In this document: positions 14,566-22,143 of the stretch, one piece after another | Position numbering within the stretch: position 1 is the first letter of the stretch | Layout of the letters: the number at the start of each line of letters is the position of its first letter | Origin: JAIVHC01 sp049975505 | GTDB lineage: Bacteria > Desulfobacterota > Desulfuromonadia > Desulfuromonadales > Desulfuromonadaceae | NCBI GenBank assembly: GCA_049975505.1 | Contig: JBNGCY010000033.1 | Span: 1 to 25,874 of the forward strand | DNA: 25,874 nucleotides | Direction: 5' to 3' | The notes under the pieces: model-generated | What the model was told of the DNA's origin: nothing | The model's input: the letters and a program-made list of their open reading frames with translations, nothing else | The model's database searches: none | Position numbers and translations under genes: made by a program

Positions 14566-15198
14566 TTATACGTAATCACCATTGACAAACGGATTGGAGC
14601 TCTGCTCCGCAGCGATGGTGGTTTCGGGACCGTGTCCTGGATGTACCACCGTGGATGCGGGCAGAACCATAAGTTGAGAGCGAATATGACCGAGGAGTTG
14701 CTGCATATCTCCTCCGGGAAGATCGGTGCGCCCGATAGAGCCGGCAAACAAAGTATCCCCGGAAAAGAGATGCCCCTCGCCATACAGACATATCCCTCCG
14801 GGTGAATGCCCCGGAGTGTGGATAACCTCGAAATTCAAATCGCCGATTTCGAGCAGATCGCCATTTTGGAGTAATCGGCTTGGTTGCGGCGACTCGACTG
14901 CGGGGAGACCAAAGCTTGCTGCCTGACGCGGTGCCTGTTTAAGCATAGGAACATCGTCACTGTGCATACAGAACTCGACCCCGGTTTTTTCCAGAATGGC
15001 GCTGTTGCCCCCCACGTGATCAAAATGTCCATGGGTATTGACCAGCATTTTGGGCTCAAGCCCTTCCTGCTCTATCACCCGGAGAATCTGATCCGCCTCG
15101 TCTCCTGGATCAATGATAAGCGCCTTCTTCGTGCGTGGACATGCCACTACATAACAATTAACCTGTAAAGGGCCGACGGGAAGAGTTTTAATGATCAT
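14566..15198 (-). CDS. Metallo-beta-lactamase-fold hydrolase, glyoxalase II-like
   Basis: This compact 210-residue protein has the complete binuclear metal site of the MBL fold. It reads THGHFDH with H56, H58, D60 and H61, then HTPGHSPGG, SGDTLFAGSIGRTD, and a final HPGHGPET. This small single-domain type is annotated as hydroxyacylglutathione hydrolase-like, but glutathione use in this host is not shown, so the thioester substrate is open. The start is the ATG at 15196-15198. The frame continues open upstream to 15585, but that part lies inside the preceding gene and lacks family similarity. The start overlaps the end of the HD gene by 11 bases, suggesting translational coupling, and GAGG lies about nine bases upstream. 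Confidence 0.9.
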   Translation of the reverse strand: MIIKTLPVGPLQVNCYVVACPRTKKALIIDPGDEADQILRVIEQEGLEPKMLVNTHGHFDHVGGNSAILEKTGVEFCMHSDDVPMLKQAPRQAASFGLPAVESPQPSRLLQNGDLLEIGDLNFEVIHTPGHSPGGICLYGEGHLFSGDTLFAGSIGRTDLPGGDMQQLLGHIRSQLMVLPASTVVHPGHGPETTIAAEQSSNPFVNGDYV

Positions 15199-16357
15199 GC
15201 TCTTTGTCCTCTCTGGTTTCAAACAGATCCAGGGTTGCGCCTGCAAGCTGGTCACCCAGGGAGGTGCGCAGAGGCTGCTGGTACCTGTTGTTGCGTTTTG
15301 TCGATTTTTTATGTGCTGCCCCGCTATCAGCATGCGCTGCCGTTGCCGAAGTCCGATTTTCAGGCTTCGGCGGAGGTAATTCAACCTGCTGCTGCTCCTT
15401 AACTTCATCTCCAGGGGCATAGAAATAACGATCAAACAGGCGGTGATATGAGGTCCAGTCTGAAGGGTTGTGCTGTTCCCTGTCGATATGCAGAGCAATG
15501 CCGTTGATCTTTGCATCCATATCATCAACAAAGTTGAGCACCACTGCCTCGAGGGTTTTGGGGCGTTTAGGGGAACCGTACTCATATTGGCCGTGGTGGG
15601 ACAGGAGCATGTGTTTTAAGAGCATGGCCTTTTGCGCCGGAAAATCAGGGCATGATCTGATCTTCTCATCCAGCATCTCAACCCCCATAATAATATGGCC
15701 GATCAGCTTTCCGGCATCAGTGTAGTCAAAACTGCGTGCATAGCGCAACTCGGCAACCTTGCCGATATCATGCAACAGGGCGCTGGTTATGAGAAGATCG
15801 CGATTGATGCGCGGATAGCGCGCACTCACATCCTGAGCCAGGCGTGCCACACACAGGGAGTGCTCCAGCAAACCACCCAGATATACATGATGCATGGATT
15901 TGGCTGCAGGAGCCTTGATATACAGGCGGACAAATTCCTCATCCGTACTGAATCCTTCAAGGAGACGCCGATAATCCGGATCAGCAATCTGTGCTATCAT
16001 CCGCCGCAATTCGGCCAGCATCTCCTCGGGGTCGTTTTCACTCACAGGGAGAAAATCGCCCAGGTTAACGTGCTCTTCTCCCACACGGTCAATGGCGTTG
16101 AGGATGAATTGCATCTTCCCCATAAAGAGGTTGGCCTTCCCCTTGACGTGAACAAAGTCGTCTTTATCAAACCGGGCACTCAGTTCGTCAACCTGATCCC
16201 AGACACGCGCGTCTACCTCACCACTTTTATCCATCAGCTTCAGGTTCATGTACGGTTTGCCGTTTTTGGCCATGGCTATATTTTTATCCCGCACCAGAAA
16301 AATACTGTTGATGGGGTCGCGTTCGCGGATATCTTCAATATATGTTTTTTTCAACAA
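15188..16357 (-). CDS. OB-fold plus HD-domain phosphohydrolase, YhaM-like 3'-5' exonuclease
   Basis: This 389-residue protein has an N-terminal OB fold (about residues 14-95, with FVHVKGKANLFMGKMQ) and an HD domain at about 155-290. Metal-binding marks in the HD domain are H166, H196-D197 in LLHDIGK, H221, and LLSHHGQYE at 252-260. This order matches YhaM, a 3'-5' exoribonuclease described in Firmicutes and widespread in other bacteria. The last 75 residues are a low-complexity, charged tail that is not part of the fold and may bind nucleic acid. The start is a TTG at 16355-16357, with no ATG in frame upstream; AGGAG at 16363-16367 supports it. Confidence 0.82.
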   Translation of the reverse strand: MLKKTYIEDIRERDPINSIFLVRDKNIAMAKNGKPYMNLKLMDKSGEVDARVWDQVDELSARFDKDDFVHVKGKANLFMGKMQFILNAIDRVGEEHVNLGDFLPVSENDPEEMLAELRRMIAQIADPDYRRLLEGFSTDEEFVRLYIKAPAAKSMHHVYLGGLLEHSLCVARLAQDVSARYPRINRDLLITSALLHDIGKVAELRYARSFDYTDAGKLIGHIIMGVEMLDEKIRSCPDFPAQKAMLLKHMLLSHHGQYEYGSPKRPKTLEAVVLNFVDDMDAKINGIALHIDREQHNPSDWTSYHRLFDRYFYAPGDEVKEQQQVELPPPKPENRTSATAAHADSGAAHKKSTKRNNRYQQPLRTSLGDQLAGATLDLFETREDKEHDH

Positions 16358-16362
16358 TGCTG

Positions 16363-16367
16363 CTCCT
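16363..16367 (-). promoter_or_regulatory. Ribosome-binding site for a TTG start
   Basis: AGGAG lies five bases before the first of two consecutive TTG codons (16357-16352) and eight bases before the second. There is no in-frame ATG or GTG nearby, so the YhaM-like gene starts at one of the two TTGs. Confidence 0.65.
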
Positions 16368-16407
16368 GTAACATCTCCCCTCTGGGAAGAAAAGTTGAAT
16401 TTCAGGT

Positions 16408-18009
16408 TTAATCCTGTGCTTGTTCATTTATCGCCTGCGTAACTTTCAGCCCATCCAGAGCCGCGCTCATAATACCACCTGCATATCCGGCTCCTTCACC
16501 TATCGGGTACAATCCCTTGCAGTTTAAAGATTCCATATCTGCGCTGCGCAATATGCGCAATGGGGCGGATGTGCGTGATTCCGGCGCTATAAGACTGGCT
16601 TCAACACTGATAAAGCCACGCATTTTGCGTTCAAAATGGGGCAATGCCTCTCGTAAGCCCGCATATATAAATGATGGCAGGTAATCATGCAGATCATCTT
16701 CACGCACTCCGGGGCGGCAAGTGCTGTTGAGCGGGGCATAGCCACGCTCAAGAAAACTCAGCATGTTCTGCGCCGGAGGGCGGTAATCGTCATTGCCGGC
16801 ATAGGCTTTCTGCTCCCAGAAACGCTGGAACTCCACTCCGGCAAGGGGCGTATCCCCTGCAAAATCCTGCGGGCGCACCGCCACCACCAGGGCGCTGTTG
16901 GAAAATTCCCCCGCACGCCGCGAGTGACTCATGCCGTTCACCACCACGCTATGTCTTTCACTGCTGCTCAACACCACTTCCCCACCGGGGCACATACAGA
17001 AGGAGTACACCCCCCTGCCGCTGCTGCGATCGTTCCAGCTCAAGGCATAATCCGCCGCAGGCAGGCGCGGGTGCGACTTCATTCCATACTGAATGGTGTT
17101 GATCAACTCTGCCGGGTGCTCAACCCGCACCCCCATGGCAAAAGGTTTCGGCTCCAGCGCTATACCATGTCTATCCAGCATGGCATAGGTATCTCTGGCA
17201 CTGTGCCCGATTGCGAGAACCACAGCATCGCAGTGTATATGTTCTGCGGCATTGACCACAACCCCTCTGATCCTTCCGTGTTCAATCTCAAGATCAGTAA
17301 GACGGGCATGATACCTTATATCAACGCCGGCTGAAACCAGCTCGGCTCGCAGATTTATCAGCACCCTGCGCAATACGTCGGTACCGATGTGGGGCTTGGC
17401 GTCGATGCGGATATCCGCGCCAGCGCCACATGAAATAAAGGTTTCCAGCACTTTCGCAGCCAGCGGGTGCTTGACTCTGGTAGTGAGCTTACCATCAGAG
17501 AATGTTCCCGCGCCCCCTTCGCCGAACTGCACATTGCTCTCGGGATTAAGCGCACCCCCGGCCCAGAACGTCTCAACATCGTGTACCCGTTGTTCCACCT
17601 GCGCGCCCCGCTCCAGCAGAACAACATGGTGTCCACTGCGGGCAAGTGCGAGGGCGGCAAACAGGCCTGCAGGCCCCATCCCCACCACCACGATTTTGTG
17701 GTTCGTTGCGGGAATGGACGAAGAGAGCGTATTGTGACAGCACCCGGCTGCCACTTTCTGTACTTTACCAGCATGGCTGTGAGCTGAAATATCCACATCA
17801 TCGGGGACACTGAACTCCAGAGTATAAACCCGGACTATACGCTGTTTACGGCGTGCATCGATGCCGCGGCGTACAATCTTCAGATCGAGAACGGCATTTT
17901 CTTCAAGCCCGAGGCACTGCGCCACCATCCAGGCCAGCTCTGTTTCGTCCTGATCCAGACCGAGGCTGACCTGGGTGATTCTCCAGCGTATGCATGCATG
18001 CGAATTCAC
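16408..18009 (-). CDS. FAD-dependent dehydrogenase, COG2509 family
   Basis: This flavoprotein of about 533 residues has an N-terminal domain of about 100 residues (VRRGIDARRKQRIVRVYTL) that is typical of the COG2509 group. A Rossmann FAD site follows: VVVGMGPAGLFAALALA near residues 108-124 and E-rich VLLERG. Further family segments are NVQFGEGGAGTFSDGKLTTR, YSFCMCPGGEVVLSS, and a closing FAD loop GLYPIGEGAGYAGGIMSAA. The family has no firmly established substrate. The start is uncertain: a TTG at 18015 or a GTG at 18009. I prefer the GTG because AGGG lies eight bases before it. The ribosome-binding site overlaps the stop of the upstream kinase gene, so the two are likely co-transcribed. Confidence 0.85.
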   Translation of the reverse strand: MNSHACIRWRITQVSLGLDQDETELAWMVAQCLGLEENAVLDLKIVRRGIDARRKQRIVRVYTLEFSVPDDVDISAHSHAGKVQKVAAGCCHNTLSSSIPATNHKIVVVGMGPAGLFAALALARSGHHVVLLERGAQVEQRVHDVETFWAGGALNPESNVQFGEGGAGTFSDGKLTTRVKHPLAAKVLETFISCGAGADIRIDAKPHIGTDVLRRVLINLRAELVSAGVDIRYHARLTDLEIEHGRIRGVVVNAAEHIHCDAVVLAIGHSARDTYAMLDRHGIALEPKPFAMGVRVEHPAELINTIQYGMKSHPRLPAADYALSWNDRSSGRGVYSFCMCPGGEVVLSSSERHSVVVNGMSHSRRAGEFSNSALVVAVRPQDFAGDTPLAGVEFQRFWEQKAYAGNDDYRPPAQNMLSFLERGYAPLNSTCRPGVREDDLHDYLPSFIYAGLREALPHFERKMRGFISVEASLIAPESRTSAPLRILRSADMESLNCKGLYPIGEGAGYAGGIMSAALDGLKVTQAINEQAQD

Positions 18010-18023
18010 AGCCAAAACCCTAC

Positions 18024-19223
18024 CTAAACATCTTCAGCATTCACATCCGGTAATAAGAGGGGAAAGTCCATATAGAAATTTGCACCCTTACCCGCTTCGC
18101 TTTCAACCCGGATATTACCGTTACAACTCTTCACAACCCGGAGCACAACCGAAAGACCGAACCCGGTACCATTACTTTTAGTGGTATAAAACGGATCAAA
18201 TATCTTAACCAGGTTGTCTGCGCATATACCGGAGCCGGTATCCCCCACATGGACTCGGGCTTTTTCGTTCTCAACGCTCAAATCGATGCTCAGGGTACCA
18301 CCGGCTGGCATTTCATAAAGGGCATTGGCGATGAGATTGGTGAAAATCTGCTCCACCTCTTCGCTTCGCCCGCCAATAAGCACTGGAGCGGGATGCAGAT
18401 CGAGATCGAGGCTGATCTTCTGGCGTCTGATCTGCTCACGAAACAGTTCCAGGGCATTTTCTATGCTCGCATGCAGGCACACCTGACGGGTTTCCCCCCG
18501 GGGTTTCTGTTTACTCGCGCTGAGCAGTTTGCGCAGAATGGTATCCACACGCTCCACTTCCGTTAAAATACTGCGCGCGTATTCAGGCACACTGCTATGG
18601 TTGCATTCGCTGCATTCCGACTGGAGCAACTGTGCCGTAAGAGCGATGGAATTGAGCGGGTTGCGGATTTCATGTGCCATTCCGGCTGCAAGGTGACCTA
18701 CGGTAGCGAGCTTTTCGGCCTGGATCATTTCGCGATTCGCCTGTTCGAGCTCACGGGTTTTTTCCTGCACCCGGAACTCAAGTTCGCGATTCCAGAGCTG
18801 GATTTCGTGCTGCAGTTCTTCACGCTCCAGCCTCAGGCGCCGGTTAACCATCTCAATATGCCGGATATGCAGGACATTTTCTATGCGGTCAAATAAATCC
18901 TTATTGTTGAACGGCTTAAGAATGTAGTCACTCGCTCCGGCTTTCATCACCTCCACAGCCACGGACTCGCTTCCCTTGCCGGTAAACATCACTACATACA
19001 CATCCTCCCAGCGCGTCTTAACTTCCTTAAGCACCTCCATCCCATCCATGCCGGGCATCATATAGTCAAGCAGTATCAGGGCAGGTTTAAACTCTTCAGT
19101 CAATTGCAGCCCTTCACGTCCGCTACTCGCGGTCCGGACTTCATATCCTCTGCTGGTAAGAATAATCTGACATAACTCCAGAACTGCGCGTTCGTCATCT
19201 ATGACTAGAATTTTTTCCGGCAT
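18024..19223 (-). CDS. REC-histidine kinase (response receiver fused to kinase)
   Basis: This 399-residue signalling protein has an N-terminal receiver domain (residues 3-120) with phospho-acceptor D53 in ALILLDYMMPG and K103. A coiled-coil linker runs from about 125 to 170. A HisKA domain carries H184 in AGMAHEIRNPLNS. A HATPase_c domain shows the N box IFTNLIANALYE, the G1 box VGDTGSGI, and the G2 box GTGFGLSVV. It has no membrane segment, so it is cytosolic and takes its input through phosphorylation of D53. I chose the ATG at 19223, with AGGAG six bases before it, over an upstream in-frame start at 19295 that would run into the terminator region. It lies downstream of usp, past a terminator. 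Confidence 0.93.
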   Translation of the reverse strand: MPEKILVIDDERAVLELCQIILTSRGYEVRTASSGREGLQLTEEFKPALILLDYMMPGMDGMEVLKEVKTRWEDVYVVMFTGKGSESVAVEVMKAGASDYILKPFNNKDLFDRIENVLHIRHIEMVNRRLRLEREELQHEIQLWNRELEFRVQEKTRELEQANREMIQAEKLATVGHLAAGMAHEIRNPLNSIALTAQLLQSECSECNHSSVPEYARSILTEVERVDTILRKLLSASKQKPRGETRQVCLHASIENALELFREQIRRQKISLDLDLHPAPVLIGGRSEEVEQIFTNLIANALYEMPAGGTLSIDLSVENEKARVHVGDTGSGICADNLVKIFDPFYTTKSNGTGFGLSVVLRVVKSCNGNIRVESEAGKGANFYMDFPLLLPDVNAEDV

Positions 19224-19283
19224 GAACAGCTCCTGTACGTGCAACCGCCTTTGTGCATATATCCATCCCGCGCCACTGCATAG

Positions 19284-19315
19284 AAAAAGGGGCAAGCCCT
19301 GAAAAGGCCCGCCCC
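19284..19315 (-). terminator. Rho-independent terminator after usp
   Basis: On the minus strand a 10-bp stem, GGGGCGGGCC with GGCTTGCCCC (two G-U pairs), encloses a 7-base loop. Five Ts follow at 19288-19284. It lies 39 bases past the usp stop and ahead of the kinase gene, so the RR-usp transcript should end here and the kinase should have its own promoter. Confidence 0.85.
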
Positions 19316-19353
19316 GGATCTCCGTGTGTCAACACAACCTTAATCTGAAAAGT

Positions 19354-19800
19354 CTATTTAGGATTAGGCACGGAAAGCACCGGTATTGTTGATTTACGGA
19401 TAACTTTTTCCGTAGTGCTGCCGAAAAGGACGTGGTCGAGACCGCTGCGCCCATGCGTACCCATTACAATTACATCGGCACCGACCTCTTTCGCCTGGTT
19501 GATGATTTCTTCATGCGGCACCCCGGTAACCACCAGGGTTCCGTAGTTGTCCGAGTCCTTCAGATTATCGGCGCAGAACTCGTCCATCATTTTTTTGGCG
19601 CTCTCTTCAATCTCCTTGGAAAGAACATCGAAGGATACATGCGGAACATAAAAACCGCGCAAATCCACAGGTTCACCAATGGTATGGATGATTTCGAGAC
19701 GCGCCCCCGAAACAGCGCAAATCGCCTGGGCATATTCAAACGCCTTTTGTGAACATTCGGAAAAATCGGTAGCGAACAAAATGGTCTTGAATTCTTTCAT
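19354..19800 (-). CDS. Universal stress protein, UspA family
   Basis: This 148-residue single-domain universal stress protein is of standard length. The nucleotide-binding loop is intact: GTHGRSGLDHVLFGSTTEKV matches the ATP-binding G-x2-G-x9-G-(S/T) pattern. The N-terminal strand ILFATDFS and C-terminal strand TIPVLSVPNP are typical. I chose the ATG at 19800, with AGGAGG five bases upstream at 19811-19806, over a longer frame from 19836. It follows the REC protein by 25 bases and is followed by a strong terminator, so the two form a small transcription unit. The family's function is general stress adaptation by binding ATP or small molecules; the specific role here is unknown. Confidence 0.93.
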   Translation of the reverse strand: MKEFKTILFATDFSECSQKAFEYAQAICAVSGARLEIIHTIGEPVDLRGFYVPHVSFDVLSKEIEESAKKMMDEFCADNLKDSDNYGTLVVTGVPHEEIINQAKEVGADVIVMGTHGRSGLDHVLFGSTTEKVIRKSTIPVLSVPNPK

Positions 19801-19825
19801 AACAACCTCCTGAAGAGAAAAACAA

Positions 19826-20200
19826 CTAATCGCCAACCACTGCTATCTTACTTAACACCAACTTCAATTCTTCAAACTTGACCGGTTTATGCACAAAGTC
19901 AAATGCGCCCAGATTCGCGGATTCAAGATACATATCCACCTCACCGTAGGCGGTAATCATAATAACATATATGTCCGGATATGTTGATTTAATCCGTTCC
20001 AGCAAGCCAATTCCGTCCAGTCCGGGCATCTTAATATCACTCAGAACACAGTCGACGCGCTGCATCTGCAATTTTTCCAGAGCTTCGAAACCGTCAGCGG
20101 CGCAATCAACATGATATCCCTCCCGCTCGAGCAACTTCCCCAGGGAGCGTCTGCTGGTCTCTTCGTCATCCACCACCAGTATTGATTTTCTTTTCTGCAT
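19826..20200 (-). CDS. Single-domain response regulator (REC only)
   Basis: This 124-residue CheY-like receiver has no output domain. The acidic pair D11-D12, the phospho-acceptor D55 in VLSDIKMPG, T83 in MITAYG and K105 in HKPVKFEEL are all present, so it should accept phosphate. The sequence (SDIKMPGLDGIGLLERIK, MITAYGEVDMYLES) resembles NtrC-type receivers. I chose the ATG at 20200; the frame extends to a TTG at 20218 with no better ribosome-binding site. The gene lies immediately upstream of usp. Because the nearby kinase also has a receiver domain, a phosphorelay among these proteins is plausible but unproven. Confidence 0.9.
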   Translation of the reverse strand: MQKRKSILVVDDEETSRRSLGKLLEREGYHVDCAADGFEALEKLQMQRVDCVLSDIKMPGLDGIGLLERIKSTYPDIYVIMITAYGEVDMYLESANLGAFDFVHKPVKFEELKLVLSKIAVVGD

Positions 20201-20257
20201 GTTATGATGCTTTCGCAAAAAATATCAAATTGGCTGACCAGGCAAAAAGCGCCAGAT

Positions 20258-20293
20258 ATGCGACGCGTGAAAGCTTCCGTTGAACCGTCGCAT
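20258..20293. repeat. Inverted repeat in the intergenic region upstream of the REC gene
   Basis: ATGCGACG at 20258-20265 and CGTCGCAT at 20286-20293 are perfect 8-base arms around a 20-base centre that includes the palindrome AAGCTT. It lies in the 253-base non-coding stretch 20201-20453, about 58 bases from the REC start. It may be an operator or a leader hairpin. I see no gene or clear promoter in the rest of this stretch. Confidence 0.45.
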
Positions 20294-20453
20294 GCGCCGT
20301 CTCATTCATACATCAAAGCAGCGACGCCTTCATGTCTTTACTGCGGCAAGAGTGCAAACATCCTTACTTTTCCGCCTATATCCAAAGGATAACACCGGGG
20401 TGCATGAAGTCAAGAATGAGGGCACAACCACAAGCAGAGCGCAATCTGGATAT

Positions 20454-21203
20454 TCAATTTTCTTCGAGCATCATCAGATATTCTCGCGCCTCTTTGCCCA
20501 GCTTTGTCTGATCTTCTCTATTGGCTATTTCGCGAAACTCCTCACGCGCTTTTTCATTTTTGTCGTGTTTGAGAAGTGTCCGGGCGTATTCGAAGCGCAA
20601 TGCGCTGTCGAGTGGATCTATATCCAGGGCTCGCTCAAACACCTCCTCGGCCAGAGCATATTTCTCCATTTTGGCATAACACTGCCCCAGCAGACTCAAA
20701 ACCGTAAGGTTGTCAGGAAACTGCTGCAATGCCTCTTTATACGCCATGACCGCTTCAGGATATTCCCCGGCACGGTAGTATGCCACCCCGAGTCCGGTCA
20801 GTGCGCGGACCGGATACTTGAACACCAGATTGTCTGCGGCTTTACGAAAATATGTTGCCGCCTCTTCCCAACGGTGCATGTCAAGATACAGTGCAGCCAG
20901 ATTATTCTGGAAATACGGATCTTCAGGCTTCAACTTCAACGCTTTGAGGTAGTGGGTTTCCGCCTTCTCAAATGCCGCTTTATGTTGATATGTCTGCGCA
21001 ATGAGGTTATGCATATCCGGATTGCTCGGCTGAATCCGCACGCCCTCGAGAAGTTCCTCCAGGGCGCTGCTGTAGTCACGCGTAGCCATGTAGGACTGCG
21101 CGAGCTGATAATGGGATTTTGCCATATCCTCCCGCGACGGCCCGGAAACAGCACAACCGCATACACAACATCCGAGAACCAACAGGCTGATCAATCTGAG
21201 CAT
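20454..21203 (-). CDS. TPR-repeat lipoprotein, PilF/PilW-like
   Basis: This 249-residue protein starts with a short lipoprotein signal (LISLLVLGCCVCGC), where a cysteine after the hydrophobic core can be lipidated. About six tetratricopeptide repeats follow from residue 29 to 235, with recognisable units such as HYQLAQSYMATRDYSSALEE and NNLAALYLDMHRWEEAATYF. The arrangement resembles PilF/PilW, which assists outer-membrane secretin assembly for type IV pili. No pilus gene is near, so the role is open; it may be another scaffold lipoprotein. It has GGAG six bases before the ATG at 21203 and follows pfkB by 21 bases, ending the rlmN-mtnP-pfkB run. Confidence 0.85.
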   Translation of the reverse strand: MLRLISLLVLGCCVCGCAVSGPSREDMAKSHYQLAQSYMATRDYSSALEELLEGVRIQPSNPDMHNLIAQTYQHKAAFEKAETHYLKALKLKPEDPYFQNNLAALYLDMHRWEEAATYFRKAADNLVFKYPVRALTGLGVAYYRAGEYPEAVMAYKEALQQFPDNLTVLSLLGQCYAKMEKYALAEEVFERALDIDPLDSALRFEYARTLLKHDKNEKAREEFREIANREDQTKLGKEAREYLMMLEEN

Positions 21204-21224
21204 AAATCTCTCCGCTTCCCGGGG

Positions 21225-22136
21225 TCAGTCAACCCCTTTGAATTCAGTAAGGAGCTGAAACTTCCGATACCGGTCTCTTATCTGTTCGATATCGAGGGTG
21301 CGCATGCGCTCCAGGCTGAACTCCTCGACATTGAATGAAGCCATGACGCTCCCGAAAATGATGGCCTGGCGCACGGCCTCATCGGACAGGTTGTTGACAC
21401 TGCTCAAATACCCCATGAAACCACCAGCGAACGAATCGCCCGCGCCAGTGGGGTCAAATACCGCTTCAAGCGGATACGCCGGCGCGGAAAACACACTGTG
21501 TTGGGTAAACATGAGAGCTCCATATTCGCCCTGCTTAACCACCAGAGTCGCCGGCCCCATGCTCAATACGTTCTGCGCCGCCTTAACTATGTTTGGCTCC
21601 TGAGCCAGCTGGCGAACTTCCGCTTCGTTAATCAGCAGGATATCAACATGTTTCAGGGTCTGCAGCAGGGCGTCACGCTTCCCTTCTATCCAGAAATTCA
21701 TGCTGTCGCACGCCACAATCTGCGGGCGGATTACCTGTTTGAGCACATTAAGCTGGAGTTCAGGATCAATATTGCCCAGAAAAACGTATCTGGCGTCGCG
21801 GTAGTGTTCAGGCAGCTGCGGATCGAAATCCGCCAGCACATTGAGCTGCGTATCCAGGGTGGTAGCTTCATTGAGATCATAGCCGTATGCACCCTTCCAG
21901 CGAAAGGTCCGGCCCGCATTTCTGCTTATGCCGTCGGTGTTGACCCCGCGCTGGCGCAAAAAATCGATATGCTCCTCCGGAAAGTCATGCCCCACCACAG
22001 CTACCAGATTGACCGGGGTAAAAAAACTTGCCGCCGTGGAAAAATAGGTTGCCGACCCGCCCAGCACCTCTTCTGCCTTACCGAAAGGAGTCTCTACACT
22101 GTCAAACGCCATGGAACCAACTGCAAGAATACTCAT
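21225..22136 (-). CDS. PfkB/ribokinase-family sugar or nucleoside kinase
   Basis: This 303-residue kinase carries the PfkB signature near the C terminus, DPTGAGDSFAGGF, with the catalytic aspartate at D234. A glycine pair, GGSATYFSTAASFF, lies near residue 26. The substrate cannot be read from the sequence; ribose, adenosine or another nucleoside is possible. It starts seven bases after the stop of mtnP and uses AGGAG located inside the mtnP 3' end, so the two genes are likely co-translated. That pairing suggests a substrate linked to MtnP products or adenosine salvage. I chose the ATG at 22136; a TTG further upstream at 22154 lies inside mtnP. Confidence 0.87.
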   Translation of the reverse strand: MSILAVGSMAFDSVETPFGKAEEVLGGSATYFSTAASFFTPVNLVAVVGHDFPEEHIDFLRQRGVNTDGISRNAGRTFRWKGAYGYDLNEATTLDTQLNVLADFDPQLPEHYRDARYVFLGNIDPELQLNVLKQVIRPQIVACDSMNFWIEGKRDALLQTLKHVDILLINEAEVRQLAQEPNIVKAAQNVLSMGPATLVVKQGEYGALMFTQHSVFSAPAYPLEAVFDPTGAGDSFAGGFMGYLSSVNNLSDEAVRQAIIFGSVMASFNVEEFSLERMRTLDIEQIRDRYRKFQLLTEFKGVD

Positions 22137-22143
22137 ATCCGTA

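Noticed and set aside
14566..15585. A 339-codon version of the MBL-fold hydrolase
   Set aside because: The first 129 codons lie inside the exonuclease gene in another frame. The family-like protein begins at the ATG at 15198.
20240..20255. Possible sigma54 (-24/-12) promoter before the REC gene
   Set aside because: GG and GC are separated by 8 bases where the sigma54 consensus needs 10.
20204..20392. A 62-codon plus-strand ORF in the intergenic stretch
   Set aside because: No ribosome-binding site, no recognisable features, and a composition like random sequence.
20280..21338. A 352-codon plus-strand open frame
   Set aside because: It is the antisense of the TPR lipoprotein gene and the end of pfkB; the minus strand shows clear TPR repeats and a lipobox.
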